A stretch of DNA of 64,000 bases from Archivesica marissinica (lineage: Eukaryota > Mollusca > Bivalvia > Venerida > Vesicomyidae), in contig CM026390.1 of assembly GCA_014843695.1 (NCBI GenBank), positions 16,049,759 through 16,113,758 of the forward strand, given 5' to 3'. A program made the position numbers and the translations under genes. Below the pieces are notes generated by a model, which searched no databases, was not told where the DNA came from, and was given only the letters and a program-made list of their open reading frames with translations. Positions 52,520 to 63,562 of this stretch are shown in pieces (position 1 is the first letter of the stretch; each line of letters opens with the position of its first letter).

Positions 52520-53650
52520 TGCTACTACTTACAACATCAGTATACTTACAACATCAGACTACTTACAACATCCGAATACTTACAACATCAGAATACTTAC
52601 AACATCAGAATACTTACAACATCAATACTTACAACATCAGAATACTTACAACATCAGAATACTTACAACATCAGAATACTTACAACATCAGACTACTTAC
52701 AACATCCGAATACTTACAACATCAGAATACTTACAACATCAATACTTACAACATCAGAATACTTACAACATCAATACTTACAACATCAGAATACTTACAA
52801 CATCCGAATACTTACAACATCCGAATACTTACAACATCAATACTTACAACATCAATACTTACAACATCAATACTTACAACATCCGAATACTTACAACATC
52901 AATACTTACAACATCCGAATACTTACAACATCAATACTTACAACATCAATACTTACAACATCAAATACATCTTACAACCAGAAACTATATACTTACAACC
53001 ATACTTACAACTCAAACTTACAACATTTACAACATCAATACTTACAACATCAATACTTACAACATCAGATACTTACAACATCATACTTACAACATCATAC
53101 TTACAACATCAATACTTACACATCAATACTTACAAACAATACTTACAACATCACAATACTTACAACATCAATACTTACAACATCAATACTTACAACATCA
53201 CAATACTTACAACATCAATACTTACAACATCAATACTTACAACATCACAATACTTACAACATCAATACTTACAACATCAATACTTACAACATCACAATAC
53301 TTACAACATCAATACTTACAACATCACAATACTTACAACATCACAATACTTACAACATCAATACTTACAACATCAATACTTACAACATCACAACTTACAC
53401 ACACAATACTTACAACATCAATACTTACAACATCACAATACTTACAACATCACAATACTTACAACATCAATACTTACAACATCAATACTTACAACATCAA
53501 TACTTACAACATCACAATACTTACAACATCACAATACTTACAACATCACAATACTTACAACATCAATACTTACAACATCAGAATACTTACAACATCACAA
53601 TACTTACAACATCAATACTTACAACATCAGAATACTTACAACATCAGAAT
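52520..53650. repeat. 15-17-bp minisatellite array (array 8)
   Basis: About 70 copies of ACTTACAACATCAAT (15 bp), ACTTACAACATCAGAAT or ACTTACAACATCACAAT (17 bp). The left part is dominated by CAGAAT and CCGAAT versions and the right part by CAAT and CACAAT versions. The centre (52965-53140) is disrupted with irregular copies. A long forward frame (NTYNIRILTT type) is an artefact of the repeat. Confidence 0.93.
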
Positions 53651-53798
53651 TGATTTACCTGGTTGCTCGAGGACTGTGTTGTTGCGCAGGATACGAAACC
53701 TTAAAGTAAACAAATTATTGTTTGTAAAACACCTTTGCACCCATGCCATCCGCAACATAGTGGGTAAGAACACATTTTAGCTTATGAACTGTGTGTAT

Positions 53799-54008
53799 GT
53801 TTTACGTTTATTCATCGTCGCTACCGGTTGCCCATATGAGCGACGCCTCCTTAAGAGATTAGTCATTTTAGATATTGGAGGATAGTGCAATGATACAGAC
53901 AGAGACATTTGAAAGAATGTTAATTTTATTAGGGTTAGACGGAGGATCGAACATGCGATCTCTGGATTACCAGTCCAGCGTGTTACCACTGGACTACAGT
54001 TCCGTCTG
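53799..54008 (-). mobile_element. SINE family A, internally deleted copy
   Basis: The 3' region (TTATTCATCGTCGCTACCGG), GGAGGATAGTGCAATGATAC and the tRNA-like head (ATTACCAGTCCAGCGTG) are present. About 80 bp of the middle, from the CCATTCCAGAATCTCCTC block to CGTCCCATCT, is missing. No convincing target duplication was found. Confidence 0.8.
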
Positions 54009-54852
54009 TAACTTATGCACGTGTAATGATTACCCTTTGTATCTAGCTGAAGAACATTAGCAAGAATACCACCAAACTGTAAATGACAAACACATGTAAT
54101 GCGGCTAAACTATGCATAAATAGCACCTCCTAAATACTCACCCTTGTTCGCTACTTGTTCAGTAATTTGATATTAGTACAGTCAAGCCTGTCTTAAAACT
54201 ATTATTTGTTTACCGTATTAGCATAATTTATGCAAATGTATGCTAATTAGCTGAACTAATATGGTAATAACGTTGAAACGGTATAAGTCAGTTTGTGAAG
54301 AATGGCATGTTCGTAAATCACATATAATACTGCTTTAACCCTTAATCTGTCGAATAAATGTGACGGAATATGCAAACAACATAGATATAGATCAGCCCCG
54401 GCGCAACGCAGCGTCTGATCGGGATCTATGTTGTTTGCCATTCAGACAAGTGTTTTAGCTCCACTATCCGAATAGCAAACAGCATACATCAGAATACACG
54501 TTCTGTGCCGTCTGAGCTGGCTCTATGATATTTGCAAAAGCGACGTTAATAGTGATTCGTTAAGGGTGAGCAATATTTTAGCAATCTATGCAACAAAAAA
54601 TCCAAATTTTATTGTGTGTGTGCGTGCGTGCGCGCGCGCGCGTGCGTGCGTGTTTATTCACTCAACATAACTTCTAAACGATCACCAGGGTGATGTTTTA
54701 AATATTCGGAGTCAATTAATAATACTACAATATAAATGCTTTCATATTGTAATTGAATGCATTTTTATTCAGATTATTGTGCAATTCTGTGTATACAGAT
54801 CTGTAATAAAATATATCAAATAAGATGAAAGGAATATTGATAGTGTTTGGTT
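54009..54852. other. AT-rich non-coding stretch
   Basis: No gene recognised. It contains the alternating purine-pyrimidine tract at 54613-54653, listed separately. Confidence 0.55.
54613..54653. repeat. Alternating TG/CG tract
   Basis: A 41-bp uninterrupted alternating pyrimidine-purine run: TG repeats, then a CG-rich core (GCGCGCGCGCG), then TGCGTG repeats. This is the classic sequence type for left-handed Z-DNA under superhelical stress. Confidence 0.9.
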
Positions 54853-55175
54853 TAAAGCAGCATTATATCGTAATAAAGGATGTTTTTGGTAAAATATAAA
54901 TACTAATGTGTGTGTGTTTACAAAAATCGAAACAGTCGCCCAGAAACGATAAAATTCAATTAACTATAAACCGTCGTATACGCGAAATTTGTTTATCAAC
55001 AAACGAAATGTAAACACACACATACGTGAAGCAATAGTGGATATGCAATGTTTGTTTTCATCATTGCCGAAGGAGGAAGATGCATACCGAATGTAAATCA
55101 GGTTCCGATTGTAAAGTGCGCGTGACCGACCGACTCGGAAAGTCCTACTTTCTGTTTCGAGTTTGTTTTATCGCA
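54853..55175. repeat. Dispersed repeat F, copy 1
   Basis: GTAATAAAGGATGTTTT, AAAATATAAATACTAATGTG, TGTTTACAAAAATCGAAA, CCGTCGTATACGCGAA and CGACTCGGAAAGTC occur in the same order at 63563-64000. It has no recognisable tRNA-like head or coding capacity; type unknown. Confidence 0.75.
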
Positions 55176-56051
<876 letters not shown>

Positions 56052-56337
56052 TATTTTATTGTCGTAAACCATACACAGTTTCTTGATACATATATACAGT
56101 GTAACACATGATGTGATGATCCACATAGCTTGATATTCAAAAACATTATACACATATACCATATAATAGGAAATTACATTCTGTATAAATTTGCCTTACC
56201 ACAACATTCATTATGGTCCTTGTTAGGGAAAAATAAATCAACCACAACAACATAAAAACCAAAAACATTAGTACAGTATATAATAACATATACAGTATAA
56301 TCATCGCGATTTTTTATTGTATTATCTTTTAACGATT

Positions 56338-56615
56338 TTGTGTGTGTATTTACGTTTATTTATCGTCGCTACCGGTAGCCCATATGAGCGACGCCTTCTG
56401 AAGAGATTAGTTATTTTTGATTTTGGAGGATAGTGCATGATACAGACAGATACCCATTCCAGAATCTCCTCTGGTTCTTTTACGTGCACCGACACGAGAC
56501 CTCTGTTTAACGTCCCATCTGAAAGACTGTTAATTTTATTAGGGTCAGACGGGGGATCGAACCTGCGATCCCTGGATTACCAGTCCAGCGTGTTACCACA
56601 GGACTACAGATCCGT
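56338..56615 (-). mobile_element. SINE family A, copy with 12-bp target-site duplication
   Basis: Nearly full length on the reverse strand: tRNA-like head (CTGTAGTCCTGTGGTAACAC, then the B box GGTTCGATCC), a body with CTAATAAAATTAACAGTC and GATGGGACGTTAAACAGAGG, and a 3' part ending GGGCTACCGGTAGCGACG then ATAAATAAACG. A short stretch around the GTGCACGT block is deleted. It is flanked by the perfect 12-bp repeat CTTTTAACGATT (56326-56337 and 56616-56627). Confidence 0.9.
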
Positions 56616-56906
56616 CTTTTAACGATTATTGTTAACACGTTATATGCTATATGTCCCATTATGTTTGTTTTCTCGCGGCTTGGCTCATCTGTTATGTTCT
56701 CATGGTGAAGATTTAATACAATAAAACACGAATATCGTTTAAAGCAACTGCAACCACCTCCAGTTCTTTCAATCGATTCTACTGTTCATTTCACAATAGA
56801 CAATTTGAGACGTCACATTACAAAACCAAGATAGTGCTGATAAAGAAACATAACTCTTGAGCTACTAATGACACATATATATCATATTAACAGATCCGTG
56901 TACACA

Positions 56907-57171
56907 CGGATATATATGTTAACACGCTGGACTTGTAATCCAGAGGTCGCGGGTTCGATCCCCAGTCTGACCCTAATAAAATTAACATTCTTTCAAATGG
57001 GAATTTAAACAGAGGTCTCGTGTCGGTGCTTTACACCGTGCACGTAAAAGAACCATAGTATACTCTAGAATGGGTTTATGTCTGTATCATTGCACTATCC
57101 TCCAAACATCTAAAATGTCTATATATCTTATATGCTCATATGGGCAACCGGTAGCGACGATAAATAAACGT
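56907..57171 (+). mobile_element. SINE family A, forward copy with degraded 5' end
   Basis: It begins in a damaged A-box region and continues with TAACACGCTGGACTTGTAAT and the B box GGGTTCGATCCCCAG. The body has CTCGTGTCGGTGCTTTACAC, and the 3' block GGGCAACCGGTAGCGACGAT is intact. About 50 bp near 57100-57130 are diverged. It lies about 300 bp from, and in opposite orientation to, the copy at 56338. Confidence 0.85.
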
Positions 57172-57225
57172 GAAACACTTATAGATTACACTTATAGAAA
57201 CTGTAGCTAATTATCTGGAATAGTT

Positions 57226-57485
57226 TATTTGTTTGGTTTGGGGCTTTAAGTCGCACCAACAGCTGTTGTCATACGGCGGCTCTCCAGCTATTATTGGTGG
57301 AGTCAGACCCCCCCCCCCCGGCTACCTCTCCGAGCAGTATTTCAAATACTGATGGGCACCCGGGTATACCAATCGACCTTCCGAAAGTCAGCTTGATAGG
57401 TTCCGCACATGTCTGATTCGAACCTACAGTGGTAAGGAGCAAGTGATGTGAAGTCAATGAGCCTAACAATCTCGTTTGGGCCACT
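57226..57485 (-). mobile_element. SINE family E, reverse copy with poly-C tract
   Basis: Left end: TTTGGGGCTTTAAGTCGCAC then CAACAGCTGTTG. Then CTCCAGCTATTATTGGTGGA and GAGCAGTATTTCAAATACTG, and a head with a B box reading GTAGGTTCGAATC on the reverse strand. Twelve consecutive C (57308-57319) sit in the middle and may be a homopolymer expansion or a sequencing weakness. Confidence 0.72.
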
Positions 57486-57721
57486 GAAATGGCATTTAAA
57501 TTGCCCCAAAATTCAACTTCGCGAGTGTTTTCACACCACAGTAGTAAAACAATCGGACGTGATTTCCTCTCTCTCTACCGGTAGGGGCGTCTTCCCTAAA
57601 TACTACGAAGAAACGTCGACTAGTAGAACGGGAATCACAAATGATCACATGAAGAATTTCACGACATAATATAATACATTGTACAAACAGCAATATAAAT
57701 GATATATTGACGAGCTGCATA

Positions 57722-58009
57722 CAGACGGATCTGTAGTCCAGTGGTAACACGCTGGACTGGTACTCCAGGGATCGCATGTTCGATCCTCCATCTAACCCTA
57801 ATACAATTAACAGTCTTTCAGATGGGACGCTAAACCGAGGTCTCGTGTCGGTGCTTTACACTGGTAAAAGAACAAGAGGAGATTCTGTAATGGATCTCTG
57901 TCTGTATCATGCGCTATCCTCCAAAATCTAAAATAACTAATCTCTTCAGGAGGCGTCGCTCATATGGGCAACCGGTAGCGACGATAAATAAACGTAAAAA
58001 CACACACAC
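57722..58009 (+). mobile_element. SINE family A, near full-length copy with 13-bp target-site duplication
   Basis: The reference copy for the family. The head contains GGATCTGTAGTCCAGTGGTA (A box) and a Thr-like anticodon arm: stem CTGGA/TCCAG, with GGT at the anticodon position in the better-preserved copies. The B box is GTTCGATCC. The central block is GATGGGACGCTAAACCGAGG and TCTCGTGTCGGTGCTTTACA. The 3' block is AGGCGTCGCTCATATGGGCA and CCGGTAGCGACGATAAATAA, with an ACACACAC end. It is flanked by the perfect 13-bp repeat GACGAGCTGCATA (57709-57721 and 58010-58022). The strongly conserved middle and 3' blocks suggest a superfamily-type central domain, but I cannot name it with certainty. 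Confidence 0.92.
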
Positions 58010-58149
58010 GACGAGCTGCATATATTTTATTACTATTATTCGCCGACGATGCAGTCGTATTTTCTCGTGTAGCTGTAATCAGTAATCATTCAGACTAAGC
58101 ATAACAGTGTGCTTTGGGACGACACTCTAGAGATGATCTTATTTTTAAA

Positions 58150-58340
58150 TAATATTTTATTGCATTTTTTCATATATTACATTACAATTATACACACAAT
58201 GAAATACGCAGAAAAACAATAAGAAATTATATTAGGATTTATTATTATTGCTGTATACTATTTAATCTGGGGGAACAAGCAAATGGGTTGGGCTACAAGT
58301 TATGACAACATTATTTACAGCCCTTCCCATCACTTCAAAC
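58150..58340 (-). repeat. Dispersed repeat family C, tail fragment
   Basis: An AT-rich stretch followed by AAATGGGTTGGGCTACAAG and CAACATTATTTACAGCCC, like the blocks at 47845 and 48727. There is no tRNA-like head on this copy. Confidence 0.45.
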
Positions 58341-59594
58341 TAAATTAACAATGTTGGATGAACAATTTCTGTTATGTATGATTTGATGTAGAAAAATGCG
58401 AGATATATACAATTAAGCTTCGTGATAAATATTGGTTAACTATTATAACATATTAGGATTATTAACGAAAATGAATTAAAAAAGAAAGAAAAGAAGTTCA
58501 ATGATGTATCAAGAATGAAAAACAAAGAGATATAGTACATGTACCCCAAACCCCGTGGTTAGTTCCACCCCATTCCATGCTTACCAGGTAAAACCAGTAA
58601 TAATTGATACTTGATATTGCGAATCGTCGAGTTGCTTTAATACATTTTTGAACCTCTAAAAATAGTTTATTATTTTCAGTATTAGATTATCTCATACTGA
58701 CCAACATGAGAAAACCAGGTGAATATGAAGTATTCAATGCTGAACTATTATAACATTACCTGACGCAGATTCCATACGATAGTAGGATAATGTAATTACA
58801 ACTTAGTTACACATACACAGTTTTCAAATGGGACATTATGGAGCCCATATAGATTAATTACCAGAGCAGCATCCACACTCACGGAAGATGCCAACCAACG
58901 AGCACCAACCGTGAGTTGGGACGACACTCCAATGAAACTGATCAAAACGTGTCACTGAATAATGTGAAATGTATATATTACCTGTCAGCGAAGAGTATAT
59001 ACCAATTCCGTAAAGCAATAAGGACCATTTTGTTTGCTGCACTAATGCAGACAATTCTTTTACACTATAAAACATTGCAATAAATCTGCGATTCATAGAC
59101 TAATTTAACTATGCATAATATCCCAGTACAGAATGATCTGTTTCAGTTTATGAGAATATATTCTTACAGCATATCTGTAGTTTTAAAAATACACTGTCAG
59201 TTTTCAGTTGTGCCCATGACGTAGTCAACTACAATGCCTTTGTGAAATCGAAACACAATCTGTATATCACCCGACCGCATTTCAGGAAGCGCAACCATAC
59301 ATGAAGCATATTGATATTTGTTTTCTGTGAACGGATGTGAATGGCGGAAGTTGTCGCTTTTAGTGCGACTGTAAGGTTAGAAAACATGTTTACCGTGTGC
59401 TAGTAGGCGATAAGTATCTATTGTATCTTTCATACTTGTGTTTAACGAAACTTTTCACGAAGTTTCAATGAATCGACAGTTCTGGCAATTTTGTCATTTC
59501 CGGTAATGGACGAAACGTGTGCAGATTGAATGAGGTAAATAGACCATGCATGGTGTACCACGTGACAAGTATATCAATACGATCTTCTCGTAGT
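58341..59594. other. Non-coding stretch
   Basis: About 1.25 kb of AT-rich sequence with no supported gene. A small cysteine-rich reverse frame near 58860-58930 is discussed under rejected items. Confidence 0.5.
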
Positions 59595-59720
59595 TGCTAG
59601 CGAGCTTCCGCGACACGATGGTTAATGTCGACGGCTTCAAATCATATGACAATTACCGATTAGGTTCAAATCCAACCAGTATGCATTTCAAGTGAGTACG
59701 ATACCATATATTGGTTTACG
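59595..59720 (+). mobile_element. tRNA-like SINE head, family G
   Basis: CGACACGATGGTTAATGTCG is followed about 35 bp later by ATTAGGTTCAAATCC, a good B box. The spacing fits a tRNA-derived pol III promoter. Only one copy was found in the window, so family status is tentative. Confidence 0.45.
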
Positions 59721-59929
59721 GAAGACTGGTATTTCTACTCGGGTGCCTACTTGCGCCGGAAACAATGCTCCGAGTTTTCATCAGCTGCTTTTTTGTGGAT
59801 GGACGCTTATAAAACGAGCACGCTATAGACCGTTGTATGAATGATATACGTGTACTTTATTTCGAGAGGATGGCACAATTAGCCACAATCTTCCTTGAGG
59901 CCCTCTAAATAACGCACGCACGCACGCAC

Positions 59930-60386
59930 GGATCTGTAGCCCAGTGGTAGACCTTGAAGCTGTGGACCTGGGTCTTGTGTCGGATTCATAACCTATATAT
60001 GGCGAACAGTTTGGCAATTTAATTTTGAAATCCCTACATAGCCGAAGAAGTTACAGCCCGGACTGGAAATAGTGTACCTATATTTCAACTTTAACCTCCA
60101 AGTGTGACATTGACCGTGAAGCTACGGACCTGGGTCTTGTGTGTCGGATTCATCAGTTTAGTTTAGTAGATAGTACAGCCCGGACCAGAAATAGTGTACC
60201 TATATTTCACATTAAAACTAAGTGTGACATTGGCCTTGATGCTACATACCTCTGTCTTGTGTATGTGACGATACATCACCTTTATATGGCGAACTCCCTT
60301 CATAGCAGAAACAGTTACAGCCCGGACCAGAACTATTGACTCGGACGGACGGACGGACGGACGGACGGACGGACGGACGGACGGAC
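59930..60386 (+). mobile_element. pearl-like element (tandem core plus ACGG microsatellite)
   Basis: GGACCTGGGTCTTGTG, GTGACATTGACC or GTGACATTGGCC, ACAGCCCGGACCAGAA and AATAGTGTACCTATATTTCA recur two to three times between 59950 and 60340 as imperfect core repeats of about 120-160 bp. They run straight into a (CGGA)n microsatellite (60342-60386). This order, tandem core of about 160 bp then ACGG repeats, is that of the bivalve pearl elements, later grouped with non-autonomous Helitron/Helentron-type elements. The 5' end starts with a tRNA-like ATCTGTAGCCCAGTGGTAG. Confidence 0.6.
60342..60386. repeat. (CGGA)n microsatellite
   Basis: About 11 perfect tetranucleotide copies closing the pearl-like element. 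A short interrupted version (GAACGGACGGACACACGGAC) is at 60671-60690. Confidence 0.95.
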
Positions 60387-60519
60387 ACAAGGAGGTACTC
60401 ACGAAATGGTACTTAAGTGGTTACTCCTGTGTTCTCTTGTTTGTTCTATTAGCCATGCAAGAGCATTTATAGCCACTAGACCTCTAGACAATACATTTAT
60501 TTGTTATTCTAGCCTAGAA

Positions 60520-60655
60520 TGGGACAGGCGTCGATATATTTTGCCTTGTCAGTCATGAGTTTCTGATAATATCAACGTGTCATTTTGCCAGACGTTAAAA
60601 AGTGAAATATCGACAAACTGGAACCCAGGTTACTCCTAGCCACGTAAGTATCTTG
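60520..60655 (-). repeat. Dispersed repeat family D, copy 2
   Basis: It shares ordered blocks with 48430-48600 (GGCGTCGATATATTTTGCC, TTTCTGATAATATCAACG, ACTGGAACCCAGGTTACT) but lacks about 40 bp of the middle AT-rich part. Confidence 0.6.
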
Positions 60656-61024
60656 TTCGTGTACACGGTCGAACGGACGGACACACGGACAGTGCGAAAA
60701 CTATATGTATTTAGCACATAACAACACATTAATAGTAAGAGAGGGAAAGCACGAGGCAGAAGAGAGATACTTACAATCATTGTCTGGGCCTTTCTGCAGG
60801 AGTGTCCAAATGTATTACACATTTGTATCTATGCCACTGAACATAATTTGCAATTATGGATAACTGCTGCGGTATGGCGGCCGTGCAGCTGCTCTCTCCC
60901 ATCGTACTTAGTCACACACCTATTAATGAATGTGTAATGAATATATCTCCGATCTAGACACCCTATGGAGCAGTAATTAGCCGGAGAGTATCGAAGTCTT
61001 AATCATAGTACACACTGATGGACT
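60656..61024. other. Non-coding stretch
   Basis: No gene recognised. A GTAAGTATC on the reverse strand near 60770 looks like a splice donor, but the adjoining frames contain stops. Confidence 0.5.
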
Positions 61025-61036
61025 ACATTATAGGTG

Positions 61037-61326
61037 TGTGTTTTTACGTTTATTTATCGTCGCTACCGGTTACCCATATGAGCGACGCCTCCTGAAGAGG
61101 TTAGTTATTTTAGATTTTGGAGGGTAGTGCATGATACAGACAGAGACCCATTCCAGAATCTCCTCTGGTTCTTTTACGTGCACAGTGTAAAGCACCGACA
61201 CGAGACCTCGGTTTAACGTCCCATCTGAAAGACTGTTAATTTTATTAGGGTCAGACGGGGGATGGAACCTGCGATCCCTGGATTACCAGTCCAGCGTATT
61301 ACCACTGGACTACAGATCCGTCTGTC
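61037..61326 (-). mobile_element. SINE family A, full-length copy with 12-bp target-site duplication
   Basis: Reverse copy with all blocks present: the tRNA-like head with TTACCAGTCCAGCG in the forward reading, the GTGCACAGTGTAAAGCACCG block, and the CATCGTCGC-type 3' block (TTATCGTCGCTACCGG). One base in the B box is changed (GATGGAACC for GATCGAACC). It is flanked by the perfect 12-bp repeat ACATTATAGGTG (61025-61036 and 61327-61338). Confidence 0.92.
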
Positions 61327-62440
61327 ACATTATAGGTGACTACATAGGTAATTAATATAATCATTGGGCAAGCGGAGTAACTCTGTAAAATACCGTAAAG
61401 TCAACAAGTGGGTTAATCCCCTTAGCACCAACTAATATGCCAGATTGTCAGTCGTCACGCGTTTTACTCCAATGTATCGTTTGTATTATAGCTTACGGCC
61501 CATCCTAAATTAATAAAATAGTATATATATTATTGAGTATTGATCTGTGTATACAATTTCTATTACATTGTGTGATACTCTTCAGACTTTGACGGCTGAA
61601 CCAAGACGACAAAGGTTATGAATTCGTTCGGACTGATTCAGTTGCCATGGTAATTTGGGAGATTGGGATGTGGTTACAGTTAATAGTGTAGCTAATTCTG
61701 AATCTTATTTAATGATATCTCGAATTGAGAAATAAATCATTATCGAAAACGGTACTTTATAAATACCAAATTGAACGTAACACAATACACTATACAATAG
61801 ACAATTCACACTTCCGATTAGTGTGTTTTACATGAAAAGCAATAACTATATAAATACATAGTTTTAAGCATTTTGGAATATTTTAATTGTTCAGTTTGTG
61901 TTTTGTAATAAAGATGTGATATATCTTTGATGGAATCCTTCGTATTTCGTTTTAATGTAATGTAATAATAATCATATAATGTATCTCATTCCTATGTATA
62001 TTATGTATTGCAGTGTTACTGAAATATGTAGAGTCTAATACAAACTAGGGAAAACACTAAACCATTACCATAAGGTAGGGTACAGAATCCGACATTCCGT
62101 AATATCTCCGTCAAACCATTAATTAGGACATCATGCGGTTGAGTTGGAATGATAGACATTATTGGGGTTCTCGATTACTTCCCTTGACAGATAAAGTCCG
62201 ATTTATCCCGAAATATGTCTTGGTCCTTTTAGTTGAAAGCCTTTGTTTTTATTGGTGTTCCCTAACCAGATGTTGCGGTATGATTAATGTGATTTTATCA
62301 AAAGCATGTACAATTAATTTATAATCAATTTCTACAGTAAAGTATCCATTGGATATGCTGTAGGATATCTGTCGAGATTTAGTAATTTAATAATTATAAG
62401 ATAAGAAAACTAATGGAAATATATATCATCTGGTGCAAAG
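61327..62440. other. AT-rich non-coding stretch
   Basis: About 1.1 kb; no gene, repeat or RNA gene recognised. Confidence 0.5.
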
Positions 62441-62840
62441 GAAACAACGATAAAAACAGAGGAAACCAATTAAGAGGACCAATATACTATTAGGAGTATT
62501 CAGGGGCCGTAACTGACTAATGTTTCTCATTATTGCATCGTATCAAAGATGGAACTACTATATAACAAAGCAGCTAAACTATATTTTCAAGACTTTTCCT
62601 ACGTTATAAAACAACTTCTTTAAAACAAATAAGCGTTTATAGTTATTTATAGACGAATGCAAACGATTGCAGTGACTCCTTATTTTTTCAGATGCGAAAT
62701 CTACATTCCATCTGTATGTGAAAAAGGGGACAGAAGATGTAGCATGAAACAACGATACAAACAGAGGACGCCAATTAAGAGGACCAATCTACTTTCATGA
62801 GTATTCAGGGGCAGTAACTCACTAATATCTCTCATTGGTT
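62441..62840. repeat. Direct repeat pair about 305 bp apart
   Basis: GAAACAACGATAAAAACAGA (62441) and GAAACAACGATACAAACAGA (62746) open two copies of about 95 bp that share CAATTAAGAGGACCAAT and GAGTATTCAGGGGC and end at TCTCATT. They may be a diverged tandem duplication or the ends of an element. Confidence 0.7.
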
Positions 62841-63283
62841 TCCCCTCTTGGATTCGGGGTATAGCCCTCACTCCTCAGAACTAAACACTAGCACATCCGT
62901 ACTACATGTACTAGCTAAGATAGTGAGCCCCAGACTTGATCACGCTTTCATTTCCCCTGTATCTCAAGCTTGTGCTACCACCACGAACCTACAGCCGGCC
63001 AGGTTCCAACAACAACAGCATCTGCATTCAGGAGTGTTCCGTATTCATCCCGTAATCTACAAGCATATCACATTTGCATGTCCCACAGATAATATACCTT
63101 AAACGAGGTTACCTTAATGCCATATACACCAGGGTTACACTAATGCCGAGGACTTAGGATTGCTGCGTCTCGAACCACAACGGTATACTAGTCTACAATC
63201 GGTAACAAGGTAAGAGATTGGCTCGTACATGTATAATCGGCTTAATATGGCGGACATGTGCGATATATCAAGTTTTTTTTATT
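62841..63283. other. Non-coding stretch
   Basis: It contains an 84-codon forward frame (62848-63099) with no recognisable domain, and near 63170-63212 a weak reverse tRNA-like segment (GTGGTTCGAGACGC). Neither is called. Confidence 0.4.
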
Positions 63284-63470
63284 AGTTTATACACATTTAT
63301 TTTAGCTCGATTGCGAAACAAGTTATTTAAACTAATATTAATCACTCTCGAGATCTCATTCCTGATGGAATCCATCGCCATGAAGGAGAGAGAAGAGGCA
63401 ATGTGGAATTTAAATGACTTGCCTAAGTGTACAATCGTAACGGCTCCAGCGGGGCTCGAACTCTTGAAAA
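63284..63470 (-). mobile_element. SINE family B, reverse copy with truncated head
   Basis: TTTATTTTAGCTCGATTGCG, TAATCACTCTCGAGATCTCA, CTGATGGAATCCATCGCCAT and CCAGCGGGGCTCGAACTCTT match the family B tail, body and B box. The copy stops after the B box, so the A box is missing. Confidence 0.75.
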
Positions 63471-63562
63471 TTAAAGGTGTAATACAATTAAATTTGGTAT
63501 AATGCTGTATCCCCATACTGGCTTGATTGTCCGAACCACATGAGTAGCTCCACAGTTATTTA

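Noticed and set aside
52501..53709. 402-codon frame rich in NTYNIRILTT.
   Set aside because: Translation of the 15-17-bp minisatellite, with an entry from the SINE tail.
57448..57669. Forward frame of 73 codons (including GRGVFPKYYEETSTSRTG).
   Set aside because: It begins inside the reverse SINE family E copy and has no recognisable domain; insufficient to call a gene.
57722..57800. Functional tRNA-Thr gene.
   Set aside because: It is the head of a SINE with a conserved body, tail and target-site duplication, and the arms are imperfect.
58854..59096. Small reverse cysteine-rich frame ending GIFRECGCCSG next to a GTAATT donor-like site.
   Set aside because: No recognised family, no clear acceptor or second exon; its GGGACGACACTC block also occurs near 58117, suggesting repeat sequence.
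62848..63102. Forward frame of 84 codons.
   Set aside because: No domain, no splice context, located among repeats; length is expected by chance.
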